DNA of 64,000 bases from Stromatinia cepivora (taxonomy: Eukaryota > Ascomycota > Leotiomycetes > Helotiales > Sclerotiniaceae), in the NCBI GenBank assembly GCA_014898415.1, contig RCTD01000015.1, positions 682,001 to 746,000 of the forward strand. The letters are read 5' to 3'. Positions 12,488 through 23,851 of the stretch are shown here, piece after piece. How positions within the stretch are numbered: the stretch's first letter is position 1; each line of letters begins with the position of its first letter. The notes under the pieces were generated by a model. It did not search any database, was not told the origin of the DNA, and was given only the letters and a program-made list of their open reading frames with translations. Made by a program: the position numbers and the translations under genes.

Positions 12488-14295
12488 TTCTGTGATTTTT
12501 GCGGTTGTAGAAGATACAAATTCTATGGAATCTGGATCGTAGCGAGATGTGCGATGCTTAACATGTAGCGTCCACTGATAACGAACAATAATTATAGGAG
12601 ACAGTTTAACGGATGCTCTATACAAGTATATAGAGGTTTCAGTAGTGTAACGATCAAAGCTTCAATGCTGTGTTCTTCTTAGTAATTAGATGTGCAAAGA
12701 ATGATCTCACTGTCTCGAACGTATCACGAAAACCAAGGCTAGGCCTAACTATGAGCCAAGTTCTGATTGGAATCAATCATTGCGTCAACTCTGACGCTAC
12801 ACAGATTGTAGAAAAGAGAGAGCTTACAAGCTTCCCCGGGAAATAACAAGGAAGTCTGACCATAGATTACATGGCTATAGCTTCTTAGGCAGCCAGAATA
12901 TCAAACTTACATCATATCCAGCCCACCATATAGCTTAGAATAGGCCACATTTTGAAGCAAATTTACGGGGATCATATATTTAGCCATCTGGTGATGCGAA
13001 AGATCGATCCCTTCAACTTGATTGTTGGTAGGTAGTGAAGCCCTCGATGTCTTCATCGAGATTTCTCGACAAAGATGCAGTATGCGGCAATACTTGCACA
13101 CACCAGCCACAGCTTTCGAATAGCTTTGTTTTGTAGTTTATCCGTGCACGAATAAGCTATCACAGCCAGAAACTGGTGGTGTTATGCATGTGAAAAGAGA
13201 AGACAAGGTTCAAAGCTAATCTAGAAAAATCAACTTGTCGTGCCGTCATTTTTAAGTGCAACGCCGATCGCTGATCGCTAACCTTACGAAACTGTGTTTC
13301 ACGACGGACAATAAATTCGGAGATATTTGGTCTGAAGGTTTTCTAACGCAAGATTCCGATTCTCAAAGTTTTTGGTAAGAATTCTCCGGAGACAATTCGT
13401 ATGCACAATGGGCTTTTGCATCTACAAGCAGAAGCAATAAGTTGGCAATACGAAGCAATTAGCCATAATTTTCAAGATGAAAAAAATAAAACTTGGAAAC
13501 TCTGCAGGATCCGGCGCCTCGAATTTATCTGCCAACTAATTTGCTTCATTCATTTTACCTAAATTTGCTCACATTAGGTAGGGAAGGATCAAAACGCGAA
13601 GCGCAGGGTGGAAATAGGTACCTGCTAGGTAGTTGTGATGAATACAAAACGTTACTGATTTGAATAAAAAACGCGAAGTTTATGATAGTTCCCCCCTACG
13701 GCAAATAGGTTCCGTAGTTCTGATGCTTAGGATTGCTGCCAAGATCTTTTGAACAAGTAGTTGACAGCGGGCTAATTTAGAGGGACTCGTGGAAAAGACG
13801 TGGGCCGCTGTACTAGTACACGCTATTGTGATTACGCTACAGGCTAGAACATCACTGAAGGTTTGTGGAATTGGGGCTGGTGGAACGCTATCGGAGCACT
13901 ATCGGAACACTATCTGATAGTGATTTTGTACTCGTCTTCATACCACCATTCATGCATCTAATGATAATTTAGTATTTAAAAGAACAACAATCGTCGAGAT
14001 TTATGTATCTTGCATTGAATATCAATAACTGTGAATAAATTGTAAAATTTCCATATCCAAGATTTTTGACCATTAAATCTAAAAGTACATTGCCATTATC
14101 ATCAAAATAACCTGAACCCCACCACACCCAAACCACCGCATCCCTTCATCATGAATAGATACATTAACACCAAAAAAATATACCAAAAGCTCTCCATATA
14201 AACGCGGTGGCAATCCAACCGCCTCTATCAAACATGCTTTTACTCTATCCAGAACTAAGCAACACGATTGATGTTAGAATGGATAACCACTTCGT
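12488..14295. other. Intergenic, no gene recognised
   Basis: About 1.8 kb. A small minus-strand frame at 12907-13110 has no recognisable features. No repeats with clear ends were seen. The LEA-like promoter should lie at the left side. Confidence 0.45.
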
Positions 14296-15189
14296 TCAAG
14301 ACCTGTTGAAAATAATCAGCTCGACCGAGCTTGTAAACTGACATTGAGAGGTACTTGTTCTCGACATTTACAAAGTGGGTAGGACTGGGTTTATATATGA
14401 AAGAGATCTAGAAAAATAGAATGAAAAATCGAGGAAAACATACAATAATGCCAATGTCAAATCACCATGAATCTTGGCCTTCAACTCGATCTCAACCTCA
14501 AGGTTAACATCTAATCTTAACTTCAAAGGTTGTTTGCCTTGATCTTTAGCAGCACCACCTTGTTGTTGTTGTTGCTGCATTTGCATCATTTGCATTTGTT
14601 GTTCGTGTTGTTGTTGCATCATCTGCATTTGTTGTTTATAGTCGTTTCCACCATCTTCGAGGAATTGAGGACGATCGCGTCTCTTACGACGGGGTTTGCG
14701 AGCAGGAGCTTCCTCTTCCTCCTCTTCTTCTGGCTCAGGTTCCTTGACCTTACGACGGCGATGCTTCTTCTTTTTCTTTTCTGGTTCGGGTTCCGGCTCG
14801 GGTTCATCGTGAACAGCGGTATCTTCGCTCTCTTCTACTTGTTTTTCGGGCTCCTCTTCTTGGGCTTCTTCTTCGCCGCCTTCGTTTTCGTCAGCAGTGG
14901 CTTCGGCACTAGTTTCTGCCCCTCCTTCACCATCATTGGCTTGACCACTAGCCTCCCCTTCATTTTCATCTTCTACTGATGCCCGCGCCTTCTGCTCCGT
15001 ACCTTCTTGTTCTTCCTCTCCTTCTCCATCATTTTCCTCTTCTCCATCCTCGTTCTGCTCCTCGTCTTGAGCCTCCTCGTCTTGCTCTTCCTCTGCTTGC
15101 TCATTCTCTTCGTTCTCCCTACCGGGCGTGGCTTCAGGAGTGGGCATCCCCTTTTTCCCACCAATGGGTGTACTGCTCTTTGGAGGCAT
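14296..15189 (-). CDS. Acidic disordered protein with C-terminal KAKIHGDL peptide
   Basis: Exon 1 is 15189-14444. The likely intron is 14443-14303 and a very short last exon 14302-14296 ends the frame, giving about 250 aa. The first 150 residues are almost pure Glu/Asp/Gly/Ala. Next come a basic block (KKKKKHRRRKVK), RKPRRKRRDRPQF, and a Met/Gln-rich stretch (about 185-215). The protein closes with LRLDVNLEVEIELKAKIHGD, an alternating beta-like peptide. The gene at 17389 ends with the same peptide and has its intron at the same place, after TT of the final Leu codon. Translation without splicing would instead add about 23 residues, and an earlier acceptor is possible, so the last residues are uncertain. 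The function is unknown. Confidence 0.72.
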
Positions 15190-16109
15190 GATGAGATGCG
15201 GATGTGTAGGATGTGATTAGGTGATGTAATGAATGGTACAATGCTACGAGTACTCGTATACGTGAGGAAAAAAGTATATAAGGGTGAATCAAAAGTAGAC
15301 TCATCAAATTCTTTAAAATTAGATTTTGAGAGAAAATAACTTAGCACAAGTTGTAGTTTTGTCTTATATGAAGCCAAAATTTCGTAAACTTGGAAATTCA
15401 TGCCAAATTCTGGGGAGCAAGCTTTCACACAACATAACTATGACATAACCGCTGCCTTCATTTTTATCCTTGTAAGATGCAGGGACTTTTATTTTGTCGC
15501 CAAGAATCCTGATTTATCGCAAGGATTTTGTGGTGAAAGGTGGAGTTTCAACGAACCAACGTATGCATGTTGGTCATGAAAAAGCTACAGGGCTGCAAGT
15601 AACCAACCTTGAACCTAAACGGGCACACAAACTCTTTAAATTAAGGCTAAATAGTACTTGCAGTTATAAAAAACTCGATATTTCCAATTATCCGCCCAGA
15701 AACTTTCCAGGCTTTTTTGGGCATAAAATTCCCAACATTTCCAGAAGCTCTTACAACCTAGAAATAAGAAAGCCACCAGCCACGAATACTCTCCAAAGTA
15801 AGCTCTCTTCAAGCGCGTATACCTAGATAATGCTTACGGTACTTATGACTTCACCCGCATGATATCATTTCTAGTCGTAATGGTGAAGGAATAATCTGGC
15901 ATTCGACATGGGGCATGAAGAGATAAGTTGTGGCTGGTGAACAACTAAATCGCGATTTTTTGCACCTTTCTGACACGGAACTCAATTAAACACTACTCTA
16001 GGACCCACCCTCCACAAGACATTCCAGACAAACAACAATACGATAATAATACAGTATATCCAAAATAACATTCGGCCTTGGGGACGACACATCAGAGGAG
16101 AATCATATC
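15190..16109. other. Divergent intergenic region, nothing specific seen
   Basis: Lies between the starts of a minus-strand and a plus-strand gene, so it should contain both promoters. A plus-strand frame at 15494-15826 has no recognisable domain. Confidence 0.45.
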
Positions 16110-16801
16110 ATGGCATTATTCTTAATGTTCGTAAATGCGATACCCACGGTGATTGGTACCGCTGAAGCACTGGATGTGCAGAAAAAGGAGGATTTGGCTC
16201 AGAAGCACAAAGCAAAGTTCTTTATGACAGCGAATTTTGCTTTGGATGGAAAACCTGCCCATGAGAAGGAAGCACAAGTCGTTTTACGCGATAATAGGGT
16301 ATGTGCATCGTGTTACCATGTTTTGCTTAAAAGACTGGTGAAAGAAGAATGCTAATTTTGAACTATCCGCAGATGTATCTAAATCACCCAGATGCGCCGA
16401 AAGAAGGACATCGATTTTGCGGGTACTATTTTATGTATCCAGGCACCGAAGAACATGGATTGGTTTCGACGATTCAAGATAATCCTCCGATGCTAAATTG
16501 GATATACGTCGACTCCAATACTCTCGAGGTACGATATGGCGGTCGGGGAGATACAGTGGGCAATTTAGCACATCCGTGGGAATGGTCGGAGGATGAAGTG
16601 AATTTGACATTGGAAGAGGACGAGGGCTTTGTTGCAGTGGAAGTTGAGCCTGGATTATGGCAAATATATTTTGACAGGAACGGGGATTTCTCCGGTCTGC
16701 CCAAAGGAAAGAAAATTCAAGAAGTTTGTTTGCTTAGACGGATGATGTGTGGCTGGAATAGTCAACTTGTACCAGCCGAAAAGAAAAAGGAGGGGGGTTG
16801 A
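16110..16801 (+). CDS. Conserved fungal protein of unknown function
   Basis: Exon 1 is 16110-16298 and exon 2 is 16373-16801 (phase 0, GTATGT..CCGCAG), giving 205 aa. The N-terminus is hydrophobic for about 15 residues. Then come a Lys-rich helix, KAKFFMTANF, and a run of short beta strands: HRFCGYYFMYPG, GLVSTIQDNPPMLNWIYVD, TLEVRYGGRGD and GFVAVEVEPGLWQIYFDRNGD. It ends with a basic tail. Proteins with this pattern (PPMLNWIYVD, then W-x-x-YFD) are widespread in ascomycetes without an assigned reaction, as far as I know. It sits between the two KAKIHGDL-peptide genes but shares nothing visible with them. The start is the first ATG; a second Met six residues on is possible. Confidence 0.78.
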
Positions 16802-17388
16802 TAATTCAAAGTTGGAAATAATATAAAAATCCAAATCTCATGATACCCGCCCGAAGTCTTCCCATATGCCCTGTACAAATGTTAAAACACGCAAAATTTC
16901 AAAATAATCAGTTAACATGCAGTATGACGAAATCCTACTTCTTCCAATCAGGAATATGGGGAAACATTACTTGAGGGAATGCCTGTAAATGCCTGTACCA
17001 GACCCACTGGAATCAATATATTTCCCCAGCCACAGTACACAATGTGCCAACTTTGACACCGCATGGATGCCAAAAACTTGCTAACGACGGGCCTGGAGAA
17101 ATTGGCTACAGGCTATTACCCCGAAAACAAGAAAACGCCTTTCGAAGGCAAGGGGGTCTGCATCAAATGGACGATGACGTGGAATCAGTGCAAGCAGGTT
17201 CGATCCTCGAGAAATCCACTCAGTCTTTCTTTTAAAGAACACAAGTTCGAGTCGCTTGTAATCTGATAATCCTCATTCAAACAAACATTTCTCTATCATC
17301 CTATCTTTTTGGGATAATTCAACCCCCTTTTTTATATTTTCAACTCCCATTCATACAGAGGTCTCCTTCGTAGAGCTCTACCTCGACA
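16802..17388. other. Intergenic, no gene seen
   Basis: Spacer between two plus-strand genes. The final ~100 bp is pyrimidine-rich, as often seen just before fungal start codons. Confidence 0.5.
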
Positions 17389-17956
17389 ATGGCTAGCCAA
17401 GCCGCGTCGAAGCCGAAGGCTGCCACCAAAACTGCCACGAAAGGCAAGAAAGCTCCCCCAAAGAAGAGACAGCCAGAGCCTGAGTCGGAATCTGAAACCG
17501 AAACCGACTCCGATGACTACAGCTCTGAAGAATCAGAAGAAGAAGCACCACCTCCACGTCGACAAGCAAAGCAAAAGCAACAGAAACAAGGAGGAGGAGG
17601 TGGTGGTGGACCACTCGGTGGCGTCGGTGATATGGTTCCTTTAGGTCAAGCTACCGATACCGTCGGTGGCCTTGCCGGCCAAGCTGGAAACACACTTGGC
17701 AACGTAGCTGGTGGTGTACTCGGTGGTAGTGAAAAGAAGGGAGATGATAAGGAGGATACACTGAGATTACGGCTGGATTTGAATCTCGAGGTAGAGATTA
17801 CGCTGAAAGCGAAGATTCATGGTGATCTAGAATTGGCACTATTGTAAGTTGATACCACCTTTATTATTTTCTCAACCCCTCCTGTTCTGACGATGGTAAA
17901 GGGATACTGGTGGATAAACATCTCTTACACGAGTATTTGTTTGCAGAAACGGTTAA
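17389..17956 (+). CDS. Small charged protein with C-terminal KAKIHGDL peptide
   Basis: Exon 1 is 17389-17843. A GTAAGT donor follows inside the last Leu codon. An acceptor at 17946 gives the end LALLNG. A later acceptor at 18113, which has a good TGCTAAC branch site, gives LALLN instead, so the 3' end is uncertain by up to ~165 bp. The product is about 154 aa: a Lys/Ala-rich start, a Glu/Ser acidic patch, PPPRRQAKQKQQK, a Gly-rich linker, and finally RLDLNLEVEITLKAKIHGD. It is a clear relative of the minus-strand gene at 14296-15189 through that last segment and its intron position. The segment alternates hydrophobic and charged residues like a beta hairpin. The function is unknown. Confidence 0.75.
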
Positions 17957-19540
17957 TAATGTCGTCCGCCCGTTCCAGCTTGATGTAATCGCCGCTTAAC
18001 GTATAGTCCGATTTTCGTTACCTTCGAATATTTTATTTTTCTAACTTGTGAAAAGTCTTCCATGAAGACAAAACTTGGTTAGAAACTTCTGCTAACGAGT
18101 TCGCTTTTTGCAGGAACTAATTGGCTTTTCGATTTCTTTCATGTTGGGAATAGAATCTTGGATTCTTCGGAGTGGCACATGGGAGGACCGGGTTCTGATG
18201 TTATGAAGGAGTTCTTGAGTGCATGGAGAAATGGGAGAATGGGATCGGGTTTGACATGTTCGACATCTATTATATACCTATTCTCTAAAGTGGGAATTTT
18301 TAATGCCTGAATGACTTTTCCAACATACTTGAAAGCTATTTGATGTGACCATGTGTGATGATGTAGCTCTTTAAATTCCGAAGTTGTGTGACGTCTTTGA
18401 TAATATCCCTTTATACTTTGGAGGAAATTCCGGAGTGAATCAAGCAGAGAGATTGATTACAATGAATAGGGTGCTCGGCGGATTCGCCTGCTGCACTCCT
18501 TCCGATGACCATTGAAGAGTCGATTCAGAGGAGTGAAACTGGAGCATCGTGGACTCAAAGCACCGCACTTCCGAGCAAATGTGTATGTATTCGTAACCAC
18601 CTCGATCATAAACGTAGTAAAGTTTAGAGCTGAAGCTCCAGCGAAAGCTTCCCAATATCTCATATGAGAAGAATCAATCCGAGAAAAAAACTCTGTATGA
18701 AAGAATGGAAATATATATAATCCACTCACCGAAGTGGTCGCGACTGCAAGCTGTAACTCCACCCCGGAGTAGATTTTACCTAAGTCTATGAGTTTTTGAT
18801 TCAACACTTCGATTCTTGCGAAAAAAAAAAAAAAAAAAAAAACACCAATGAAGTCTGCAAACCTTTGTCTGGTAAACTGATGTGCAAGCAGACATCTTGA
18901 GATAGATGTTTAGTTTTCGTTGTGCAAAGAAAGGGTAGGAAGTAAGGGATGGTGTCTGCACGTGACTCGACTCTCACACTATAACTTAGTGTGTCTTAAC
19001 ACCCTAAAACTCCTTGGTCGGAAACTTTCACAACTTTACAACTCCACAAAAACATCCATAACCATTGATTGGAAATGCTACTGGCTGATCTATCCCAATA
19101 TTAAGTAGTCCTGATCAAGGAATTTCATTCACCAAGAAAAGGAATTGGCTTCAATCTTCCCTTCAGAAAAGTACGCATGCAGATCCCGCTTTTGGGGACA
19201 AACGAATTCATTCCATCCGGACAAACAAAACATTAATGTAGATATCCGAAGAAATGGGTCAAAGCATCTGCATTGCATGAGCATGAAATTCCATCAAGAT
19301 ATGACTCTTATCTGATCAGCAAGGCTGTTCAGCTATCATGGGTTTGCAGACGACGCCAAAACAAACATCAATACTTGAGACGACAGAGATAGTTCCATTA
19401 CTGTAGTAACAAGCTAAGGAACATGAACAAACGCACTGAGCCCATCGCATCACCCCTCATTCAGTGCCCGAGCAAGTCCTAATCAATCAAAAACGCAATT
19501 AAAAAAAGCACTTGTTTCTTGGTTCTCATCGTACCGCTGA
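17957..19540. other. Intergenic with an A22 run; no firm gene
   Basis: A minus-strand open stretch at about 18457-18807 has protein-like composition, but no domain I recognise and no clear splice plan. A run of 22 A lies at 18821-18842. No other structure was seen. Confidence 0.45.
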
Positions 19541-20213
19541 TCATGCTTCTACATCTCCATCGAAGTCAGATCCGGAATCGACCACAGCCCCACCACTCAC
19601 GGTAGTTTGCTCAGTGTATTCAGTTTCCTGGGTCTCATCATTCTCAATTTGCTCTTCATCCTTGACGTTAACCTTGATGTCTTCTTCTTCTTCTTCTTCT
19701 TCTTCTTCTTCGTCGCTCGTAAGTGCCTAAAAGTCCAGTCAGTAATCAGGTTATGAAACATCCAAAATACAGTTAAACGTCAGTTGTGCTCACCTCCTTG
19801 ATTGGGGACCTAGTCTTTGCCTTCCTGCTTGGAAGACTTCGTGCTGGTGTCTCTGGGGTAATTTCCTTATTCTCTTCCTTGTCGTTTTCGAATTGGGGTT
19901 CTTCGTCTTCGTCATCGCTGTCCATTCCAGATTTCGAGCGCTTTTGCTTCTTCTTAGGGCTTCCTTTGGGAGCTTTGCTTTTTGTTGGTGATTGTCTTTT
20001 CTTTGGCGTTGCTGGTGGAGAGGCGGTGCCGTTCCCATTTGATTCCTGGTTAAAGGTGGGCAGTGTTTTTTTGAATCGCGCCCATCGCATCTGAGCAGCT
20101 GATTTGGTGGGAACACTGAGATCCTTCGCAACTTTGTCCCAATCAATATGGCCGATGTTGACTTGACGGAGGATAGAAGCCATTAGCTTCTGCTTTTCTG
20201 CATCGCTAGACAT
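19541..20213 (-). CDS. Myb/SANT-like protein 1 of the array
   Basis: Exon 1 is 20213-19794 and exon 2 is 19726-19541 (phase 0, GTGAGC..TTTTAG), giving 201 aa. Residues about 5-50 form the domain: three predicted helices with MASILRQVNIGHIDWDKVA, a small-residue turn and AAQMRWARFKKTL. The invariant Trp in the third helix is present. A Lys/Ser/Pro-rich basic middle (TPKKRQSPTKSK) resembles a nuclear localisation and DNA-contact tail. Exon 2 starts with a run of eight Glu coded by a GAA tract, and the protein ends DGDVEA. The true start is the ATG at 20213, since the frame upstream opens only with TTG. The likely site of action is the nucleus; targets are unknown. Confidence 0.78.
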
Positions 20214-20526
20214 GGTTGTTTCCGAATGCAAAACTGTGTTCTGGAAATATAGATGAATGTGAAGTGACTATTGATAGACAGAATCTAAGGACGGATCACT
20301 GATATATATGTATTTATCACATTGACGTCTCTAGATAAAATCGAAGAAGTAATTTGCTCAGCTGAACTATCTACCCAAAATTGTCAAGGCTGAAGTCATC
20401 ATCAAATGGAAACAATAAACATTTGCAAGCACCCGCTCGGACACCAGTCTCCCCATCAACCTCCTCAATATTGACCAGCCCTTTCAGTTATCATTTTCCT
20501 GCGCATAAACGTGCTCTGCATTTGCC

Positions 20527-20886
20527 CTACTCTGGCTCACCATCCTCGTCCTTGATCAACTTTCTTTTCTTTGATCCAGCCTTGTTCCCTCCGTTTGCAG
20601 TCCCTACTGCCTTCCCTATCTTCTTTCCATTCCCTGCATTTGGCTCATACTTTATGTCGGTCTCCGCATCATCACCGGATTCGTTCTTGGCCGACTTTCC
20701 TGAGACAAGACCATTCTTTTGCTTATATCTGGACCAACGCTTATTTGCAGCTCCTTTCGGATTCTTGCCGCTGACGATGCCGAGGTCTTTTGCTAACTGA
20801 TCGAAATTCAAACTGATATTGGCAAGGTCGATTTGTTTGAATACAGCTTGGAGAAGCTTTTGGTCTTCGGTCGATTCGGTAGACAT
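20527..20886 (-). CDS. Myb/SANT-like protein 2 of the array
   Basis: A single exon encodes 119 aa, starting MSTESTEDQKLL at the ATG at 20886. The frame continues upstream only to a TTG codon. Domain residues 8-60 include LLQAVFKQIDLANISL, FDQLAKDLGI and an unusually long loop (VSGKNPKGAA) before NKRWSRYKQK. The remainder is short and basic, with GSKKRKLIKDEDGEPE at the end. It lacks the DEA-type tail of most siblings and is the shortest intact member. It is probably nuclear from its KKRK motif. Confidence 0.78.
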   Translation of the reverse strand: MSTESTEDQKLLQAVFKQIDLANISLNFDQLAKDLGIVSGKNPKGAANKRWSRYKQKNGLVSGKSAKNESGDDAETDIKYEPNAGNGKKIGKAVGTANGGNKAGSKKRKLIKDEDGEPE

Positions 20887-21167
20887 TGTGAGAGAGTTGG
20901 TACTCGTGTCTGGATTCAAGACTGTAAGTTAAAGTGGTTAGGCTTGCAGCGGAAACAGAAAAGGTACTGACTGTGTATATGATTTTTGCAAGTGCGGTTG
21001 TTGCTTGGGAGACCTTAGACGAAGGAAGATATACATTCATATAGATATACAAGGCAGTTGGAAGACACTGTTACAGGGATACTGCACAAGGAGAATGATT
21101 TTCATTGCTTATTATGTCTCTCCTTATGCAAATGCAGCGCATCAATAAAAAGTGTGGCTGCAGGGTT

Positions 21168-21701
21168 TCAAGCCTCGTCTCCTGAAAGCAATCCATCTAG
21201 TTCATTTCCGTCCTCCCCGATCTGCAGCCATTCTATGCCATCCTCAAATTGATCATTCTCTTGCTTGACATTCCCATCCAGTCCATCCAAATGTCTCTTG
21301 TCTTTGTTTGCCTTTCCTGTGCCCGGACCCGGTTTGGAAGTAGCTGCATTCAAGGACATGGCGATCGATTTGTCAAATTTCTTGCGCTGAGCAGGTGGCT
21401 CATCTGATCCTTCCTTCGCGGCTGCCCGCTTCCGTCCTCCTTTCTTTTGCTTATCGATTACGGCGGCTGCCTGTCCAACACCAGGCCTATCATTTGCTGC
21501 CTGCTTAACTTTCAACTCGCTGTTTCTGAAAAGTTTTGCCTTGAATCGGTGCCAGCGTACTGATGCGGTTCCGGGTATAATTCCAAGAGCTTCGCCTAAT
21601 TTACGGTTGTCGACAGGGGGAAGAGGGTTCCACTGGCTGAGCACGGCGATGAGGAGTTTTTCGTCGTCGCTCTTTTCAGAGGGGTTGGCTCTTGGAGGCA
21701 T
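21168..21701 (-). CDS. Myb/SANT-like protein 3 of the array
   Basis: A single exon encodes 177 aa. The start MPPRANPSEKSDDEKLL is followed by the domain at about 12-58: LLIAVLSQWNPLPPVDNRKL, GEALGIIPGT and ASVRWHRFKAKL, with the conserved Trp present. The middle is basic (KKGGRKRAAAK), with a likely nuclear signal at QRKKFDK. The C-terminal 35 residues are acidic and carry an aromatic (EWLQIGEDGNELDGLLSGDEA), matching the tail type of several siblings. A possible family promoter element lies about 150 bp upstream of the ATG. Confidence 0.8.
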   Translation of the reverse strand: MPPRANPSEKSDDEKLLIAVLSQWNPLPPVDNRKLGEALGIIPGTASVRWHRFKAKLFRNSELKVKQAANDRPGVGQAAAVIDKQKKGGRKRAAAKEGSDEPPAQRKKFDKSIAMSLNAATSKPGPGTGKANKDKRHLDGLDGNVKQENDQFEDGIEWLQIGEDGNELDGLLSGDEA

Positions 21702-21993
21702 GATTGTCGTTTGTTGTAATCTTGCGATGGCGATGAAATTAATGGTGTTTTTAGGAGGTGAATCCGTAAAGCTCTGTGTGGAATGTTTTGATGATGGTAA
21801 TTTTTCGGGGCGAGAGAGACGTGTGTAAAACTAAGAGTTACAAGCACATCAGAGATTTCACATTCTCAATATAAATACCGAAGATAAGGCTGGTTTCTAG
21901 GTGATTCTTCATTCATACATGCATCTGCCTATCTGGGAAATCCATGCATCTCAACCACCAAGTTCTAGATGTTTCTTAGCCCCTGCGCAAATC

Positions 21994-22500
21994 TCAAGCC
22001 TCATCGTCCGACCAACCCATTTCATTGTACGGCCATCCAAACACCCCTTGTTTTGTCTCAATTACTTCATTGTCTTTCTTTGGAGATGCAGTCAAGTTTT
22101 CAGCTGGCTCGCTCGGCGCATGTATTGCCATACTCTTTTCCTCCGCAGACTCCTTCTTGACTGTTGTTTGAACGTGTTTTCGTGTCGCCTCCAGCCTCGC
22201 CTTAAATCTCGACCAACGCATCGATGCTGCTCCATAATTGATGCCAAGTTCACTGCCAAGCCGATTATAATCAACGTTGGGTAAACGCCCCTCCTGATTG
22301 AGAATCGCTATGAGGAGCTCCAAGTCGGCGTTTGTCAATGCACCGTTGGAATCGAGCCTTTCCTTGAGTCGCGTACGGCGCATGCTTGCCGCTGCGGATT
22401 TAATGCCGAGATCTGCACCTAGCATGTTGTTGTCTAGCCTAGAAGATTCCCATTGGCGAAATACCCCGATAAGAAGTTTGGTATCGTCTTTTCGTGTCAT
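21994..22500 (-). CDS. Two-domain Myb/SANT-like protein 4 of the array
   Basis: A single exon encodes 168 aa with two consecutive domains. Domain A (residues about 5-50) reads TKLLIGVFRQWES.. LGADLGIKSAAASMRRTRLKERL; the position that is Trp elsewhere is Arg here. Domain B (about 57-102) reads LELLIAILNQEGRLPNVDYNRL.. YGAASMRWSRFKARL and keeps the Trp. A basic and acidic linker leads to an aromatic tail ending GWPYNEMGWSDDEA. The loss of Trp in domain A suggests that only domain B keeps the canonical fold. Myb proteins often use paired repeats to bind DNA, so a tandem pair may bind alone where siblings would need to dimerise. Confidence 0.8.
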   Translation of the reverse strand: MTRKDDTKLLIGVFRQWESSRLDNNMLGADLGIKSAAASMRRTRLKERLDSNGALTNADLELLIAILNQEGRLPNVDYNRLGSELGINYGAASMRWSRFKARLEATRKHVQTTVKKESAEEKSMAIHAPSEPAENLTASPKKDNEVIETKQGVFGWPYNEMGWSDDEA

Positions 22501-22757
22501 TGCGCTAAATGGTGTGGATGTTTAATCCGATTGTTTGCAGGTGGTTAATGGAGACGCAGAGTTATTGGCGGGAGTTAATCTTCACGTCATTCATATCTCA
22601 GGTCAAAGGGTAAATCAGAGTTGGTTCCAGGTAGTTCATTAATCAGCTAATCAGCTAATAACCACTGTATTCCTGAAGACTCACTGCATTCCCCAACTGC
22701 CCCAGTGATGACCCCGAAATTCCAGTAAAGTCCTTTCTTTCATACCATTCATTGTTC

Positions 22758-23294
22758 CTAGACGGCATCCAAATCTTCAAAGACATTGAATGAGGAACCG
22801 ACTTCTCCATCCATGAACTTCTCTTCCTGGCCAGATTCATCAGAGACATCCTTCTTGAGCTTTCCATTAGCTACACCAGCCTTCTTTCGTGTTGCACCTG
22901 ACTTTTGCTTCTTAGTGGGAGAAGCTACATCGGCCATTTCCTCGTCATGACCCTCGATAACAGCCTCTTCTTTATTGCGCTTCTGATTTTTGTCACCAGC
23001 ACCTCCACCAGCAGTGATCTTCAAGTCTCCAAACTTTCCTTCCTTAATTTTTGCCGTCAACCGAGCCCACTAGTAGATCGGAAAATCAGTGATTGCCTAT
23101 AGTAAAAATGTGTAATTTCAATAGTAACATAAACTTACACGAACGCGAGCAGCATTCGGGGTAGGAAGTCCCAGATCTTCAGCCAGCTTGGCATTGTTCA
23201 GCGTGGGAAATTTGTTGTCGTCTGAGGCGAATTGGCTGAGAGCAGCAATGAGGCACTTCTCATTGTCAGACAAGGTTGCGGGTGCTGGTGCCAT
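22758..23294 (-). CDS. Myb/SANT-like protein 5 of the array
   Basis: Exon 1 is 23294-23139 and exon 2 is 23069-22758 (GTAAGT..CTAG, phase 0), giving 155 aa. The intron falls inside the recognition helix, just before the invariant Trp: NAARVR then WARLTAKIKEGKFGDL. The domain begins LSDNEKCLIAALSQFASDDNKFPTLNNAKL. The middle is rich in Lys (KKQKSGATRKKAG) and the end is acidic (VFEDLDAV). The GDLKI segment after the domain recurs in array members 6 and 7, marking them as a sub-group. Confidence 0.8.
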
Positions 23295-23851
23295 CTTGTT
23301 TGATTTTATTGGAGTGGCAGAAGTTATTACCGTGTATTTGAATTGTCTTTTGTGGAAACGTCTTGATGGAGGAGGAAGTTGTATGATTGTACAAGTTCGT
23401 TCAAAAAGAGAGTGAGATTGTACGGATTTGTAGTAACTTGTCCGAAAGCTGAGCAATGAAATTTCAGGATTGGAAACTGTCAAAGGGGCTGGCTCGGATA
23501 ATATGACGGTACAAGAAGCTAGTCCTTTTTCGGTATATCGAGGCTATCTCATATGATGAGTCAGTGCATCGATGCATGCTTTATTGTTCACTAATGATAT
23601 GGTAGTCTGAATGACCTCAATCTCAATCACGCTCTTTTATTTTCCGCTATGAGAGACATCACACAAAGCAATTTCACAATAAACATAATGACCGTTCAAA
23701 ACATCTCAATTCTCCAAGGCATCTTCATGTTTACTTCACCGGTTGAACCAGATTTTGCTTTCCCGAATGCATCACTCCTTCATAAAAATCTCTGAAAGCA
23801 AGAATATGTATCTCTGTTGCTCCCTGCAAGCCCGGTCCTGTCCGCACAATC
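23295..23851. other. Spacer between array members 5 and 6
   Basis: Holds the upstream region of member 5, with GAGATTGTACG at 23414-23424, and the 3' side of member 6. No other gene was seen. Confidence 0.5.

Noticed and set aside
17194..17208. GGTTCGATCC, like a tRNA T-loop
   Set aside because: Flanking bases do not form the T stem and no acceptor or D arm could be placed.
18457..18807. Protein-like minus-strand frame near the A22 run
   Set aside because: No recognisable domain and unclear ends; too weak to call, though it may be a gene fragment.
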